64,000 nucleotides of DNA, taken from the NCBI GenBank assembly GCA_964596165.1, contig CAZQTW010000007.1, forward strand, positions 1 through 64,000, written 5' to 3'. Shown one piece after another: positions 46,999-56,512 of this stretch (positions are counted from its first letter, which is position 1; every line of letters starts with the position of its first letter). Made by a program: the position numbers and the translations under genes. This DNA comes from CAYUQT01 sp964596165 (GTDB lineage Bacteria; Planctomycetota; Phycisphaerae; UBA1845; JAFGLZ01). Under the pieces are notes generated by a model, which ran no database searches, had not been told where the DNA came from, and saw nothing but the letters and a program-made list of their open reading frames with translations.

Positions 46999-48615
46999 AT
47001 GGCTCGAAGCGACGTACTGATTGTGAACCCGCCGTCGCCGGACGGTCACGTCTACATCCGGGATATTTGCCGGTGGGGGCGCAAGAGTCGCGAGGGGATG
47101 ATCTGGCCGCAGACGTCGCTGGCCTATCTCGCCGCCATGGTGCCCGACGACTTGTCCGTCCGCCTCATCGATGCCATTGCGGAAGGAATGCCATGGGACC
47201 GCTTCGCGCGGGTTGTGAGCCGGCAGGCGCCCCTCATATACGTGACCTACGTCACGGGAACGACCTTTGAGATCGATGCCAGGGGCATCCGCCTGGCCAA
47301 GGGGATCGGAGCAACGACCATCGCTATCGGTACGCACCCCTCGGCGGTGCCGCGGGACACGCTCGAGCGGATTCCCGAGCTCGACGTGGTGATTCGACAC
47401 GAACCGGAGATGACGTTTCGTGAGGTCGTCGACAGGATTCGCAAGGGCCAGACGCTTCGCGGCTGCCTGGGCACCGCCGTCCGGGATGAGGAGGGCCGGA
47501 TCGTCGTTCACGACGACCGACCGCTCGTTCCGCACCTCGATGACCTGCCCATTCCCAAACAGCATTTGCTGCCGCTGGACCGCTATCGAATGCCTTTCGT
47601 GGGCAAGCGGTATACCTGGGTCCTCACAAACCGAGGCTGTCCGTACCGCTGCACCTACTGTTTCGAGGGGGTCGTCTGGGGCAAGTCGGTTCGCTGCCGT
47701 TCGGCCGAGTCCGTCGTTCGCGAACTGGAGTACCTTGCGGCGCACAATGTCCGCAACATTATCTTCCTGGCCGACCTATTCACGTGCGACCGCGAGGGCG
47801 TGATGAGGTTGTGTGAACTCATCCTGAATCGCGGGCTCCGCGTGCGGTGGGCGTGTAACAGTCGCGTGGACACGATCGACGAGCCGATGGCTCGGAGGAT
47901 GCGAGAAGCGGGCTGCTGGCTGATCGCTTTCGGCATCGAAAGCGGTTCCCAGGCCGTCCTGGACGCCTGCAGGAAGGACACGACGGTAGAGAAGGCACGC
48001 GAGACCGTATCCATGGTGCACCGCACGGGCATCAAGACGTGGGGTTACTTCATCATCGGCCTACCGGGCGAAACGAGGGCGACGATCCGGGAAACGATCG
48101 ATTTTGCCAAGTCGCTGCCCCTGGACATCGCGCTCTTCCACGTCGCCGTCCCCTACGCCGGGACGGAATTCTACTTCCAGGCCGTCCGTAACGGCTGGCT
48201 CGACACGAACGACTGGTCGTGCTTCGACATGAATGATTCGGCCGTGGTGCGCTATCCCGACCTGGCGCCGGATACGATTGTGGACGGCGTCAAGCGCGCC
48301 TACCGGGAGTTCTATTTCCGACCCAGACAGATATGGCAGTTGGTGAAGATGACCGCACATGCGCGGGACGTCGCCATGCTGCTCGATGGAGCTCGTGGGT
48401 TCGTTCGTTGGCTACTGACGTTTCGGGGCGGAGTTGTTGCGGGCGCGATGAATCGGGCGGCATCGGACAACCGTTCGCTTGCCGCGGCCGGGACAAGCCA
48501 CGGAGACTCTCGCGACGGGGCCGTACTGGAAAGCACGCACAGCAGCCTCGGCCGGACCAAGCGTTCGCACCGCGCCTATCGGGAGATCACCGGTGAGAAC
48601 GCCGATTCCGACTGA
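46999..48615 (+). CDS. B12-binding-domain radical SAM enzyme
   Basis: A 538-residue protein. The N-terminal 150 residues form a cobalamin-binding-like Rossmann domain (V-L-I-V-N-P-P-S-P), followed by the radical SAM core with C-P-Y-R-C-T-Y-C (about 214-221), which binds the [4Fe-4S] cluster. Class B radical SAM methyltransferases of this build methylate unactivated carbon or phosphorus. It sits 33 bases after the carbamoyltransferase and just before a SAM methyltransferase. Substrate unknown; a sugar or lipid carrier is suggested by context. Confidence 0.92.
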   Translation: MARSDVLIVNPPSPDGHVYIRDICRWGRKSREGMIWPQTSLAYLAAMVPDDLSVRLIDAIAEGMPWDRFARVVSRQAPLIYVTYVTGTTFEIDARGIRLAKGIGATTIAIGTHPSAVPRDTLERIPELDVVIRHEPEMTFREVVDRIRKGQTLRGCLGTAVRDEEGRIVVHDDRPLVPHLDDLPIPKQHLLPLDRYRMPFVGKRYTWVLTNRGCPYRCTYCFEGVVWGKSVRCRSAESVVRELEYLAAHNVRNIIFLADLFTCDREGVMRLCELILNRGLRVRWACNSRVDTIDEPMARRMREAGCWLIAFGIESGSQAVLDACRKDTTVEKARETVSMVHRTGIKTWGYFIIGLPGETRATIRETIDFAKSLPLDIALFHVAVPYAGTEFYFQAVRNGWLDTNDWSCFDMNDSAVVRYPDLAPDTIVDGVKRAYREFYFRPRQIWQLVKMTAHARDVAMLLDGARGFVRWLLTFRGGVVAGAMNRAASDNRSLAAAGTSHGDSRDGAVLESTHSSLGRTKRSHRAYREITGENADSD

Positions 48616-48618
48616 TCG

Positions 48619-49548
48619 ATGATGCGAGCGGACGGCTTGGATGCGCGAGTTGCCGCGACGATGACTGAGAATCACAAGAGAACTCATTCGCATTTCACGA
48701 CCGATGCCCCGGGCCCCCCGCATCCGTCACACCGCTCTGTCCCTGTTCCAGGCGCGCCCCCCCGCAACCCGGAAGCCCCCCACTCGTCGGACGATATGCG
48801 GGCGAATCTCGAGGCCGTTCGGAGAGGACGCCTGCTGCTGAACCGGTTCGATCGGTGGCTCCTGGACGAGGTGAAAGATCATCTCGGTCAACGGATCATT
48901 GAGGTCGGATGCGGCCACGGCAATCTGACCGCATTGCTGCTGGACCGTGAACTCGTGGTTGCGACGGACCTCGACGCCGCAAGCGTCGAGACGGTCAGGA
49001 ACCGTTTCCGGGGGCACGGCAACGTGCGTGCCTGTGTCTTCGACGTGGCATGCCCTCCGCCGAAGGAGCTTATTGATTGCAGGGTCGATTCCGTCATCTC
49101 ACTGAATGTCCTCGAGCATCTCCCGCAGGACGATCTGGCCGTCGGCAACATGATCGGACTTCTGCCCCGGGGAGGAACCCTCATCATTGTGGTGCCTGCT
49201 CACATGTGGCTCTATGGCACCATGGATGCGGCCATCGGTCATTACCGCCGCTATACGAAAGACACGATGCGTTCGCTGCTTCAGAAGGGGGGTGCTCGCA
49301 TCGAGAGCCAGTTCTATTGCGGGCTCGTCGCGGCCGTGGGGTGGTGGTTCTCCGGCCATGTGCTGAAGAAGAAGACGCCGCCGGAAGGACAACTTCAGGT
49401 ATACAACCGGCTCGTACCCCTGTTTCAGTTGGGCGAACGGCTGATCCGACCTCCCTTGGGGATTTCGCTCGTAAGCATAGCGAGGATTGAGGCCACCGCG
49501 TCGGCGACCGAGACGCTTGCCCGGCCGAGGTCGGCGCGACATGTATAA
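48619..49548 (+). CDS. SAM-dependent methyltransferase (class I)
   Basis: A 309-residue protein with a Rossmann methyltransferase fold: motif I E-V-G-C-G-H-G-N-L (about 95), acidic D-L-D near 116, and motif post-I V-I-S-L-N-V-L-E-H-L (about 155). The first 55 residues are a Pro/His-rich, likely disordered stretch, so a downstream start (48661) is possible. It begins three bases after the radical SAM stop. Probably an O- or N-methyltransferase of the same pathway. Confidence 0.88.
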   Translation: MMRADGLDARVAATMTENHKRTHSHFTTDAPGPPHPSHRSVPVPGAPPRNPEAPHSSDDMRANLEAVRRGRLLLNRFDRWLLDEVKDHLGQRIIEVGCGHGNLTALLLDRELVVATDLDAASVETVRNRFRGHGNVRACVFDVACPPPKELIDCRVDSVISLNVLEHLPQDDLAVGNMIGLLPRGGTLIIVVPAHMWLYGTMDAAIGHYRRYTKDTMRSLLQKGGARIESQFYCGLVAAVGWWFSGHVLKKKTPPEGQLQVYNRLVPLFQLGERLIRPPLGISLVSIARIEATASATETLARPRSARHV

Positions 49549-49570
49549 TAGGGAAAGTGGGGGGTATCGA

Positions 49571-51229
49571 ATGGATGACGCGACGCCGGAGCGTAGAGAA
49601 GGATTGATGGCTTCTCAGGGCCCTTTGCTCACGGCCCTGGCGATCTACGCTCCCTGCGCGGCCGCCCTCGTCTTGCTAAGCCGCCATCAACTCAACGTCG
49701 ACGGGGTCGCCTATCTGCGCATCGCAAGGTACTACGCGGCGGGAAATCTCGACCTGGCCGTCACGGGTTACTGGGCGCCGCTCTTATCATGGCTGCTGGT
49801 CCCCGGGCAGCTTCTTGGCCTGGATCTGCGGCTTGCGTCCAAGGGGCTCAACGCCGTCGCGGGTGTGTTGTTCATCACGGCCGTAGATGATCTTGCGCGC
49901 CTGCTCGAACTGAATCGACCCTTGCGGTGGGCGGTCACCGTGGGTTGCGGATGGCTGTATCTCACGTGGCTTCCGGTGACGATCACCCCGGACCTGTTGG
50001 TGTCTACGATCCTCATGCTGTACCTGGGCCAAAGCTATCGGATGAGTCGCCGGCTACACGTTAGGAATGCCGTGGGGGCGGGCGTCCTGGCCGGCTTCGC
50101 GTATCTCGCCAAGTACTACGCGCTGCCTTTCTTCCTGGTCCATCATAGTGTCGCGGCGATGCTTCTTCCGAGGCGCGACGGAGTCCATGGGACGGGGCGG
50201 CGGCGCCTCATCTGTTGGCTGACGGGCACGATCGCGTGTCTTGTGGTCGCCGCTCCCTGGATCGCCGTTCTCAGCTCAAGGTATGGCTGTCCGACCTTCT
50301 CAACGACCGGAAAGGTGGCCCACAGTCTTGCCGGACCGGAATCTCCTCCGGGGGACCGCCGACCCAGCGTTCTACTGGCGCAGCCGCGCGCGGGTCGGAT
50401 CACGTCCTGGGAGAATCCGGATGAAATCCGGCACGTGTGGCCGGCGTGGTCACCGTTCACAAGCGTCGATGGGATTCTGCATCAGCTTCGACTATTCCTG
50501 CGGAACGGCAGGGAAGTGGCGAAGTGGGTCTTTGCAGCCGACGGTCTGGGTCTGCTCTACATCGCTCTGATGGGGATGCCGTTACTGGCTTGCATGCCTC
50601 GGGAAAACGTGCTTCGGGTCGATTCGTGGGCGTGGCGGTGGTCTCTGGCTTTTGTCGTCGCCTATCTGTCGGGATTCATGTTCGTGTTCGCCGGATCGCG
50701 CCGTTACTACTGGCCCATGGAAGGGCTCTTGCTGGCGATGGCAGGCCTTGGCGCGCAGAGCCTCTCTTCCGCAATGGCATCCGCTCCTCAAGGGGTGTCT
50801 CGGCTTCGGTCGCCGACGTTTTGGGTGCGTGTGTTTTCCGCCCTCATCCTATTGGCCTGCGGCCTGCCGTGCCTAGACACCGCCCGGGAAGTAATGACAC
50901 GTCCAGGGCTGGAGCTTAAACGCATTGCCGAAAGACTGAAGACGCTACCCGTCGACGGACCGTTGGTGTCGAACCGCTGGAATCATGCCGTGTGCATTGC
51001 CTATTACCTGGACAGACCCTGTTTGGGAGTCCCAAGACCCGGCCGCGTGGAAGAAGTGATGCTGGGTTTCAAGAAGGCTGGAGCCGGGACTCTATTGATG
51101 TTCAAGCAGGATGACTATCCCCGAGATGCGAAGTGGCTGACTGATTTGATGAGGGAGCTTGGACCGCCGGTGGAAGTCATAACGGTTGGAGAACACGAAG
51201 TGTGGGTGTACGATCTGACCATGAGGTGA
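49571..51229 (+). CDS. Polytopic glycosyltransferase-like membrane protein (GT39-like)
   Basis: A 552-residue protein with about ten spans. The first loop carries V-D-G-V-A-Y-L-R-I-A-R-Y-Y-A (an acidic first-loop motif), as in PMT/ArnT-like GT-C transferases. ATG 49571 follows a G-rich ribosome binding site; the frame to 49487 overlaps the methyltransferase gene. It is expected to use a polyprenyl-linked sugar made by the GT2 in the same run. Confidence 0.78.
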   Translation: MDDATPERREGLMASQGPLLTALAIYAPCAAALVLLSRHQLNVDGVAYLRIARYYAAGNLDLAVTGYWAPLLSWLLVPGQLLGLDLRLASKGLNAVAGVLFITAVDDLARLLELNRPLRWAVTVGCGWLYLTWLPVTITPDLLVSTILMLYLGQSYRMSRRLHVRNAVGAGVLAGFAYLAKYYALPFFLVHHSVAAMLLPRRDGVHGTGRRRLICWLTGTIACLVVAAPWIAVLSSRYGCPTFSTTGKVAHSLAGPESPPGDRRPSVLLAQPRAGRITSWENPDEIRHVWPAWSPFTSVDGILHQLRLFLRNGREVAKWVFAADGLGLLYIALMGMPLLACMPRENVLRVDSWAWRWSLAFVVAYLSGFMFVFAGSRRYYWPMEGLLLAMAGLGAQSLSSAMASAPQGVSRLRSPTFWVRVFSALILLACGLPCLDTAREVMTRPGLELKRIAERLKTLPVDGPLVSNRWNHAVCIAYYLDRPCLGVPRPGRVEEVMLGFKKAGAGTLLMFKQDDYPRDAKWLTDLMRELGPPVEVITVGEHEVWVYDLTMR

Positions 51230-51251
51230 GGGTTTCGGGAGGGCCGGAGCA

Positions 51252-52706
51252 ATGAAGATCAAACAGTGTTTCGCCGTTGGCTTCATCATGCTCGTCTGTG
51301 CCGTGTTCGGTTGCGTTCCCTCGGGTCAGAGCGACATCTTCGCGGGCCTGGAGGACCTGCTCTCGACTGCAGAGCCTATCTCCACCTTCGACGGCGACTG
51401 GGTCAGCGACAAGTATTCCTTCGCCATGAAGATCACCAACCGGACGGGCATGATGACGAATGCCAACCCCGGATCGAGAAGGGTTGGGGATGTCATTCTG
51501 GTGATTGTCTCGGTCGATGGCCTGGCGTTCCAGGGCCGATACGTCTTCTCCGACGGGGTCATCAAGAACGTCGCCGGACAGTTGACGAACAAGGATACCT
51601 TGTTCCTCGCCGGCAACGGCCTCACATGGACCATGAGGAGGGGCGTTCCGGTCACCCAGGGGAAATGTACCTTGACCGTGAGTATCCAAGGTCAGGGTCA
51701 AGTGAGTCCCAATTCGGGGACGTACGATCCGAACACGCAGCTCACATGGACGGCCACCCCAGACGAGGGATGGCGGTTCGATCATTGGGCGGGCGACTGG
51801 ACCGGTGGTCCGTTCGACCATTGGCAAGATCCCAATCTTGAACCCGCCAATCCGCGTACGATCGTCATACGTTCCGATATGATCGTGACGGCGGTCTTCA
51901 CACCTCGTCGGACCGACACGGCCACGTTCGACCTGGGCGGCGGCGTAACCCTGAAGGTTGTCCACATCCCGGGCGGCACCTTCACCATGGGATCGTCACA
52001 AGACGAACAGGACCGATTTGCCGCCGGTACCATGAACTACGGCAACGAATCCCCTCTGCACTCGGTTACGATTTCTCCCTTCGCGATGGGAGAAACGGAG
52101 GTTACGCAAGCTCAGTTTCGAGCCGTGATGGGCTATGTTCCCGACATACCCGGTACGTGTCGATCCGATTGCTTTGTGATCCCTCTGAATGATGATTCAC
52201 CGGCGGCGTGGGTGAGTTGGACGGAGGCCACGGCCTTCTGTGATGCTCTGGGCGCCAAGGTCGGCAGAGTCTGTCGTTTGCCGACGGAAGCGGAATGGGA
52301 ATATGCCTGTAGGGCAGGCACGGCAACGGCCTTCTCCTTCGGCGATTCGGCGGACGACCTGGGCAATTACGCATGGTGGATGGACAACAGCGCCGGTGCG
52401 GGTTGTCCCGGCGGCCAACTCGGGGGCAGATGCATGCATCGGGTCGCCAACAGGCTGCCCAACCCCTGGGGGCTGTACGACATGCACGGCAACGTGTGGG
52501 AATGGGTGGGCGATTGGTTCGGCGCCTACTCTGCCGAAGCCCAGACCGATCCGACGGGGCCGAAGGCCTCAAGCAAGACCCACGGTCACAAGATAGTCCG
52601 CGGCGGTGCGTTCCAGCGATTCCCGTGGGCGCTGAGGTCCGCCTATCGCTACAGCGTCGGCCCGCAGGCTCAGTTCAATTTCGGCTTCCGCATCGTATGT
52701 GAGTAA
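51252..52706 (+). CDS. SUMF1/FGE-fold lipoprotein with InlB-type repeat
   Basis: A 484-residue lipoprotein (lipobox near V-F-G-C, residue 21). A small N-terminal domain is followed by a divergent InlB B-repeat (about 135-215; V-S-P-N-S-G-T-Y-D, F-D-H-W-A-G-D-W) and a SUMF1/FGE-sulfatase domain (about 240-484; M-G-S-S, E-V-T-Q-A-Q-F, L-P-T-E-A-E-W-E-Y-A, G-N-V-W-E-W). The FGE active-site cysteines are absent: the region R-G-G-A-F-Q-R-F-P-W has none. It is therefore not a formylglycine-forming enzyme and probably a surface-binding protein. It is the last gene of the cluster, 22 bases after the previous one. Confidence 0.85.
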   Translation: MKIKQCFAVGFIMLVCAVFGCVPSGQSDIFAGLEDLLSTAEPISTFDGDWVSDKYSFAMKITNRTGMMTNANPGSRRVGDVILVIVSVDGLAFQGRYVFSDGVIKNVAGQLTNKDTLFLAGNGLTWTMRRGVPVTQGKCTLTVSIQGQGQVSPNSGTYDPNTQLTWTATPDEGWRFDHWAGDWTGGPFDHWQDPNLEPANPRTIVIRSDMIVTAVFTPRRTDTATFDLGGGVTLKVVHIPGGTFTMGSSQDEQDRFAAGTMNYGNESPLHSVTISPFAMGETEVTQAQFRAVMGYVPDIPGTCRSDCFVIPLNDDSPAAWVSWTEATAFCDALGAKVGRVCRLPTEAEWEYACRAGTATAFSFGDSADDLGNYAWWMDNSAGAGCPGGQLGGRCMHRVANRLPNPWGLYDMHGNVWEWVGDWFGAYSAEAQTDPTGPKASSKTHGHKIVRGGAFQRFPWALRSAYRYSVGPQAQFNFGFRIVCE

Positions 52707-52762
52707 ACGGACAGTCGCGGAGCATCCACCGTCGGTCTGGGCCACAAGTCGCCGGAACCCCA

Positions 52763-54469
52763 TCATGGCTTCTTCGTGGTTGCCGTTGCATCCGCCGGTT
52801 GCGGCAGGATGATGTGCGACGGACGGTCCTTGTCCAGGTAGATCGTGTTCTTTGCGACCACGTGCTTGTCGGAGGGGTAATCGAACGAAGCCCCCGTGTT
52901 CGGATTTGGGTCGAACCTCGGGGCGTTGCTGCTGCTGATCGCCACACGGATGCGGTGGCCCTTGTTGAAGACGATGCTCGTCGACCACAGGTCGATCTCG
53001 AACGGATAGATCTTGCCCGGCTCGATCAGGGTCGGTTCGCTTAGCGACTGGCGGTATCGCGCGCGGACGATGCCGTCCTGTACAATCATGCTGCGGCCAT
53101 CGGGGTAAACGTCACAGAGCTTGCCGGTGAAATCGGTATCAGGGCACGAGGAACTGGCCCACAGCTTCACCGTGATCCGGCCGGTGACTTCGATGGGTTC
53201 GGTGAGCGGCGGGGTGCTGAACAGCAGGACATCGGGCCGCCCCTCGACGGGACGTTGGTCCATCGGGCCTCGTTTGAGGATGAGGTTGCCTCCGCCGAGC
53301 GTCTCCACGGGGTTCCTCGGGTCGAAGTCATAGCTGAGCGATGTCCCCGTCTCCGCCGGCGGGTCGGTGGAAAGGAGACCGCCCTTATGGAAGTACCAAG
53401 CGACGGCTTGGTGAGGCACCGGCCACGTATCGACCTGGCGCCAGACGTTGCCCGGTGCCCCCTCTTCCCCGCAGGCACCCATCACGTAGTACAAGACCGG
53501 TTTCATGCGACCGCCGGTGATGTCGGCGTCCCTGACATTTTTCATGAGCCATTCCAACGCCCACAGCTCCAGCTTGGGCGCGGCATGGGGTGGGTAGTTC
53601 AACCCCTGAGGCAGTCCCCCGTGTTCCCACGGTCCCATGATGAGCCGGCATTTGCCCTTGGCGCCCGGACCGCCGTGATTCTGAGTGGCGATGAAGCTGT
53701 CGATGGTGCCCTGGCAGAACATATCGTACCAACCTCCGTAGTAAAGAACGGGCACGATCACCCTGTTCGCCTGATGGATCGTATTGCCGAATTCCCAGAA
53801 TTCGTCGTAACTCGGGTGAGCGGCGTAGAGGTCCAGATTACGCGTGTCCATTCGATTCTGACCGACCCAGTTGTCGGCCAGGAATTTCCGCGGGGCGCCG
53901 CCCCAGAAGTTCCCGTGGCTGTACATGTCGCCGGCGGCCACCATCACGAACGCGCATTTCAGGTGCGGAGGTTGCGTGGGCAGCATGAGGTTTTGCGTGA
54001 TGCCCATGGCCGACGGACCTATGGTGGCCACCTTGCCGTCGCACCAGGGCTGTTGAGCGATCCATTCAATCGTGTCATAGCCGTCCTGGTATCGGGCCCG
54101 CCCGCAACCGCCGAAGATGGGGAAGTCTTCTCCCTCGGAACCGAACCGTCCGCGCATATCCTGAACAACGGCGGCGAAGCCCAGCTTGGGGATCGCCTCA
54201 ACCGCCGTCTTGCCGACCAATCCCCGGCGGTTGTAGGGGGTTCGGATCAAGACCGCCGCATACTTCTGATCGGGATTGCCTCTGGGCAGGGTCACGTCGG
54301 TGGCCAACTTGGTGCCGTCGCGCATGGGAACCATGTAGGTTTTCGCGCCGGGGATTTCCTGTTCCTTCGAGATCGTATTGGCCAGATCCTGCTCGGCCGG
54401 CGTTGGAGAAGGCGCCAAGAACCAGAAGACAATCGCGAAAGCGGACAGTCGATTTCGACTACTGGACAT
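52763..54469 (-). CDS. CocE/NonD-family X-Pro dipeptidyl-peptidase-like hydrolase
   Basis: A 568-residue exported protein (signal about 8-25). Layout: S15 hydrolase core with V-P-M-R-D-G-T-K-L (about 47), nucleophile elbow G-P-S-A-M-G (about 148), then the C-terminal jelly-roll domain (L-W-A-S-S-S-C-P-D-T-D-F near 435; S-S-S-N-A-P-R-F near 535). Members hydrolyse acyl esters or amides. GGAGG precedes ATG 54469. It converges with the FGE-fold gene. Confidence 0.9.
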   Translation of the reverse strand: MSSSRNRLSAFAIVFWFLAPSPTPAEQDLANTISKEQEIPGAKTYMVPMRDGTKLATDVTLPRGNPDQKYAAVLIRTPYNRRGLVGKTAVEAIPKLGFAAVVQDMRGRFGSEGEDFPIFGGCGRARYQDGYDTIEWIAQQPWCDGKVATIGPSAMGITQNLMLPTQPPHLKCAFVMVAAGDMYSHGNFWGGAPRKFLADNWVGQNRMDTRNLDLYAAHPSYDEFWEFGNTIHQANRVIVPVLYYGGWYDMFCQGTIDSFIATQNHGGPGAKGKCRLIMGPWEHGGLPQGLNYPPHAAPKLELWALEWLMKNVRDADITGGRMKPVLYYVMGACGEEGAPGNVWRQVDTWPVPHQAVAWYFHKGGLLSTDPPAETGTSLSYDFDPRNPVETLGGGNLILKRGPMDQRPVEGRPDVLLFSTPPLTEPIEVTGRITVKLWASSSCPDTDFTGKLCDVYPDGRSMIVQDGIVRARYRQSLSEPTLIEPGKIYPFEIDLWSTSIVFNKGHRIRVAISSSNAPRFDPNPNTGASFDYPSDKHVVAKNTIYLDKDRPSHIILPQPADATATTKKP

Positions 54470-54582
54470 GTGAACCTCCGGGTGGAAACACGTCAATGTG
54501 TCTCATTCGATTGAACGCGTCAGTTAAGCAGATTCGGCGTGGCGTCGCAACGGAGTTCGCCGTTCGTTTCCGGGGGGCGCTG

Positions 54583-55128
54583 CTATCCCTTCGCCAGTCG
54601 CTGTAGGGCCGAGGCCAGGCGGCCCATGCCGCCGCCACCGATCTTGAGAACCAACTCGAACATGGTGCTCAGCGTGTTCAAGAAGCTCAACATGTCATCC
54701 AGTCGTTTTCGGAAGACGGCCGCCTCATCGTCGTCACCCGTTCGCGAACGTCCCGTCGGAAGCGGCACCATGTCGCGACATCGCTGTATGACCTCCATGA
54801 TGGGCTCGACCTCTCGGCGTTTTCGCTGATGGGCGATGGTCTGGAACATCGTCCAAACATCGGTTTCGCTGACGAAGTATTCCTTTCGATCACCCATCAG
54901 ATGCACGCGCTGAATGAGTCCCCAATCCACGAGCGCCCGCAAGTTCATACTGGCGTTGCCGCGAGAGATCTGCAATTGTGCCATCACTTCGTCGGTACAG
55001 AGCGGCCGGGTTGACAGGTAGAGGAGGGCATGGATCTCGGCCATGGTTCGGTTGATGCCCCAATAGGGACCCATCTCTCCCCATCGGCGGATAAACAGTG
55101 CTTTCGATTGCTCAAGCTTGCCCGACAT
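54583..55128 (-). CDS. GbsR/MarR-like transcriptional regulator
   Basis: A 181-residue winged-helix protein: R-W-G-E-M-G-P-Y-W-G-I-N-R-T near residue 15, recognition helix in S-R-G-N-A-S-M-N-L-R-A-L (about 55-66), wing D-R-K-E-Y-F. The GbsR layout, with an added helical C-terminus (about 110-181), is clear. GbsR proteins sense choline or other ligands; the target here is unknown. It may regulate its own gene or a neighbour. Confidence 0.85.
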   Translation of the reverse strand: MSGKLEQSKALFIRRWGEMGPYWGINRTMAEIHALLYLSTRPLCTDEVMAQLQISRGNASMNLRALVDWGLIQRVHLMGDRKEYFVSETDVWTMFQTIAHQRKRREVEPIMEVIQRCRDMVPLPTGRSRTGDDDEAAVFRKRLDDMLSFLNTLSTMFELVLKIGGGGMGRLASALQRLAKG

Positions 55129-55250
55129 GATGCACGACTCCTTGCAGCATTGGAATCCACCCCAGAGTATGGCAGGAATTGCGGCAGGACGAAATAGGCG
55201 GGGTGATCGGAGCGGATTCGGACGGGTCCCGATAGCCGTGCAAGGGATGA

Positions 55251-56069
55251 CTACGAGGCGGGGGGATCGTCCGCGGCTCGTTCACGGCTCGTCGGGGCCA
55301 ACAACTCCTGGGCTCGATCAAACTCGTCGCCGCGGAAGGTGCTTCCGAGATAGGCTCGGCGAACAAGGGGATCGTTGATTAACTCTCGCGGCGAGCCGTC
55401 TCGTAGGACTTTGCCTTCGTCGATGATGTAGCTCCGGTCGGTGACCGAGAGTGTCTCACGCACGTTGTGATCGGTCAACAAGATGGCGATCTTGCGATCG
55501 TTCTTAAGGTGCAGGATTTCACGTTGAAGGTCCTGAACGGCAATGGGATCCACTCCACTGAAGGGTTCGTCCAAGAGGATCAGTTTGGGGTTCGTGACCA
55601 ATGCTCGGGCGATCTCGAGTTTTCGTCGTTCCCCGCCCGACAGCGTGCGGGCCTCCTGGCGACGAACGACCGTCAGTCCGAACTGAGAGAGAAGCTCGCC
55701 GGCTCGGTTGCGCCTTTCCTTTCGAGTCAGGTCCTTCATGGTCTGAAGGATTGCCAACAAGTTGTCCTCTACGCTGAGCCGTTGAAAGATACTGGGTTCC
55801 TGGCTCAGATAACCCATCCCGAGCCGTGCCCGCTTGTACATGGGCAGCCGCGTTATCTCATGTCCGTCAAAGATCACGGTGCCGCTGACCGGTTCGATCA
55901 TGCCAACGGTAATCCTAAAGGTCGTCGTCTTGCCGGCGCCGTTCCGCCCAAGCAAACCCACGATCGAACCGCGGGACACAGTGAAGCTAACCTTGTTGAC
56001 GACCGTCCGCCCGCCATAACGTTTTACGAGATCAATCGCTTCCAGCAGTAGGCCGTCTTGTCTGGACAA
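55251..56069 (-). CDS. lptB: LPS-transport ABC ATP-binding protein
   Basis: A 272-residue ABC ATPase with Walker A G-R-N-G-A-G-K-T-T-T, Q-loop G-Y-L-S-Q-E-P-S-I-F, signature L-S-G-G-E-R-R-K, Walker B L-I-L-L-D-E-P-F-S-G-V-D-P, and H-loop T-D-H-N-V-R-E-T. These match LptB, which powers LPS extraction with LptFG. TTG 56069 with GGAG upstream gives a near-normal length plus a 30-residue C-terminal tail; the frame extends to 56201. No lptA, lptC or lptFG is in the window. Confidence 0.9.
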   Translation of the reverse strand: MSRQDGLLLEAIDLVKRYGGRTVVNKVSFTVSRGSIVGLLGRNGAGKTTTFRITVGMIEPVSGTVIFDGHEITRLPMYKRARLGMGYLSQEPSIFQRLSVEDNLLAILQTMKDLTRKERRNRAGELLSQFGLTVVRRQEARTLSGGERRKLEIARALVTNPKLILLDEPFSGVDPIAVQDLQREILHLKNDRKIAILLTDHNVRETLSVTDRSYIIDEGKVLRDGSPRELINDPLVRRAYLGSTFRGDEFDRAQELLAPTSRERAADDPPAS

Positions 56070-56201
56070 GGCGTTTGCTCCGGAACGGGAATTGCGTGTG
56101 GATAAACTGTTGACAACAGCTTCGAACGTCAACCTCTCTGGAACTACGGAAATACAAGACCTATCGGATAGACTGACTCCACCCAATATTGCCCAGCACA
56201 A

Positions 56202-56512
56202 TAGACCAGGCCGATCGCGCCCATAAGATCAGAATCCAAAATGCGTTGCAGAAAAATCTAAACCCTCTAAGGGGCCCGCTGATTGTCAACTTGACGGATT
56301 CTAGTCACCCCCAACAATCTCGTCAGCGGAGCACCATCCTCAATCGCATGCTGTTACCTAATTGTGGATAACCTGATTAGGGACGACTTTCGATAAACTT
56401 CATCGGCTAGACAACATACAGAAGGACTGACATCCTGTCAATGGCAGCCAAGCATCAACGGTCTTCACCCCCTGGGTCGTTCGTTGCGGCCATGGGTTGG
56501 AGGCTCCGAGTC
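56202..56512. other. Intergenic, AT-richer than average
   Basis: About 310 bases, visibly more A/T-rich than the genes. It should contain the lptB promoter. No hairpin with a T-tract was found for the operon ending at 56513. Confidence 0.5.

Noticed and set aside
45994..47745. 583-codon minus-strand frame
   Set aside because: Antisense to the carbamoyltransferase and radical SAM genes, both recognised by strong motifs.
42018..52706. Antibiotic biosynthesis cluster
   Set aside because: Carbamoyltransferase and B12 radical SAM enzymes suggested it, but there is no PKS, NRPS, terpene or RiPP core enzyme; polytopic glycosyltransferases point to envelope glycans.
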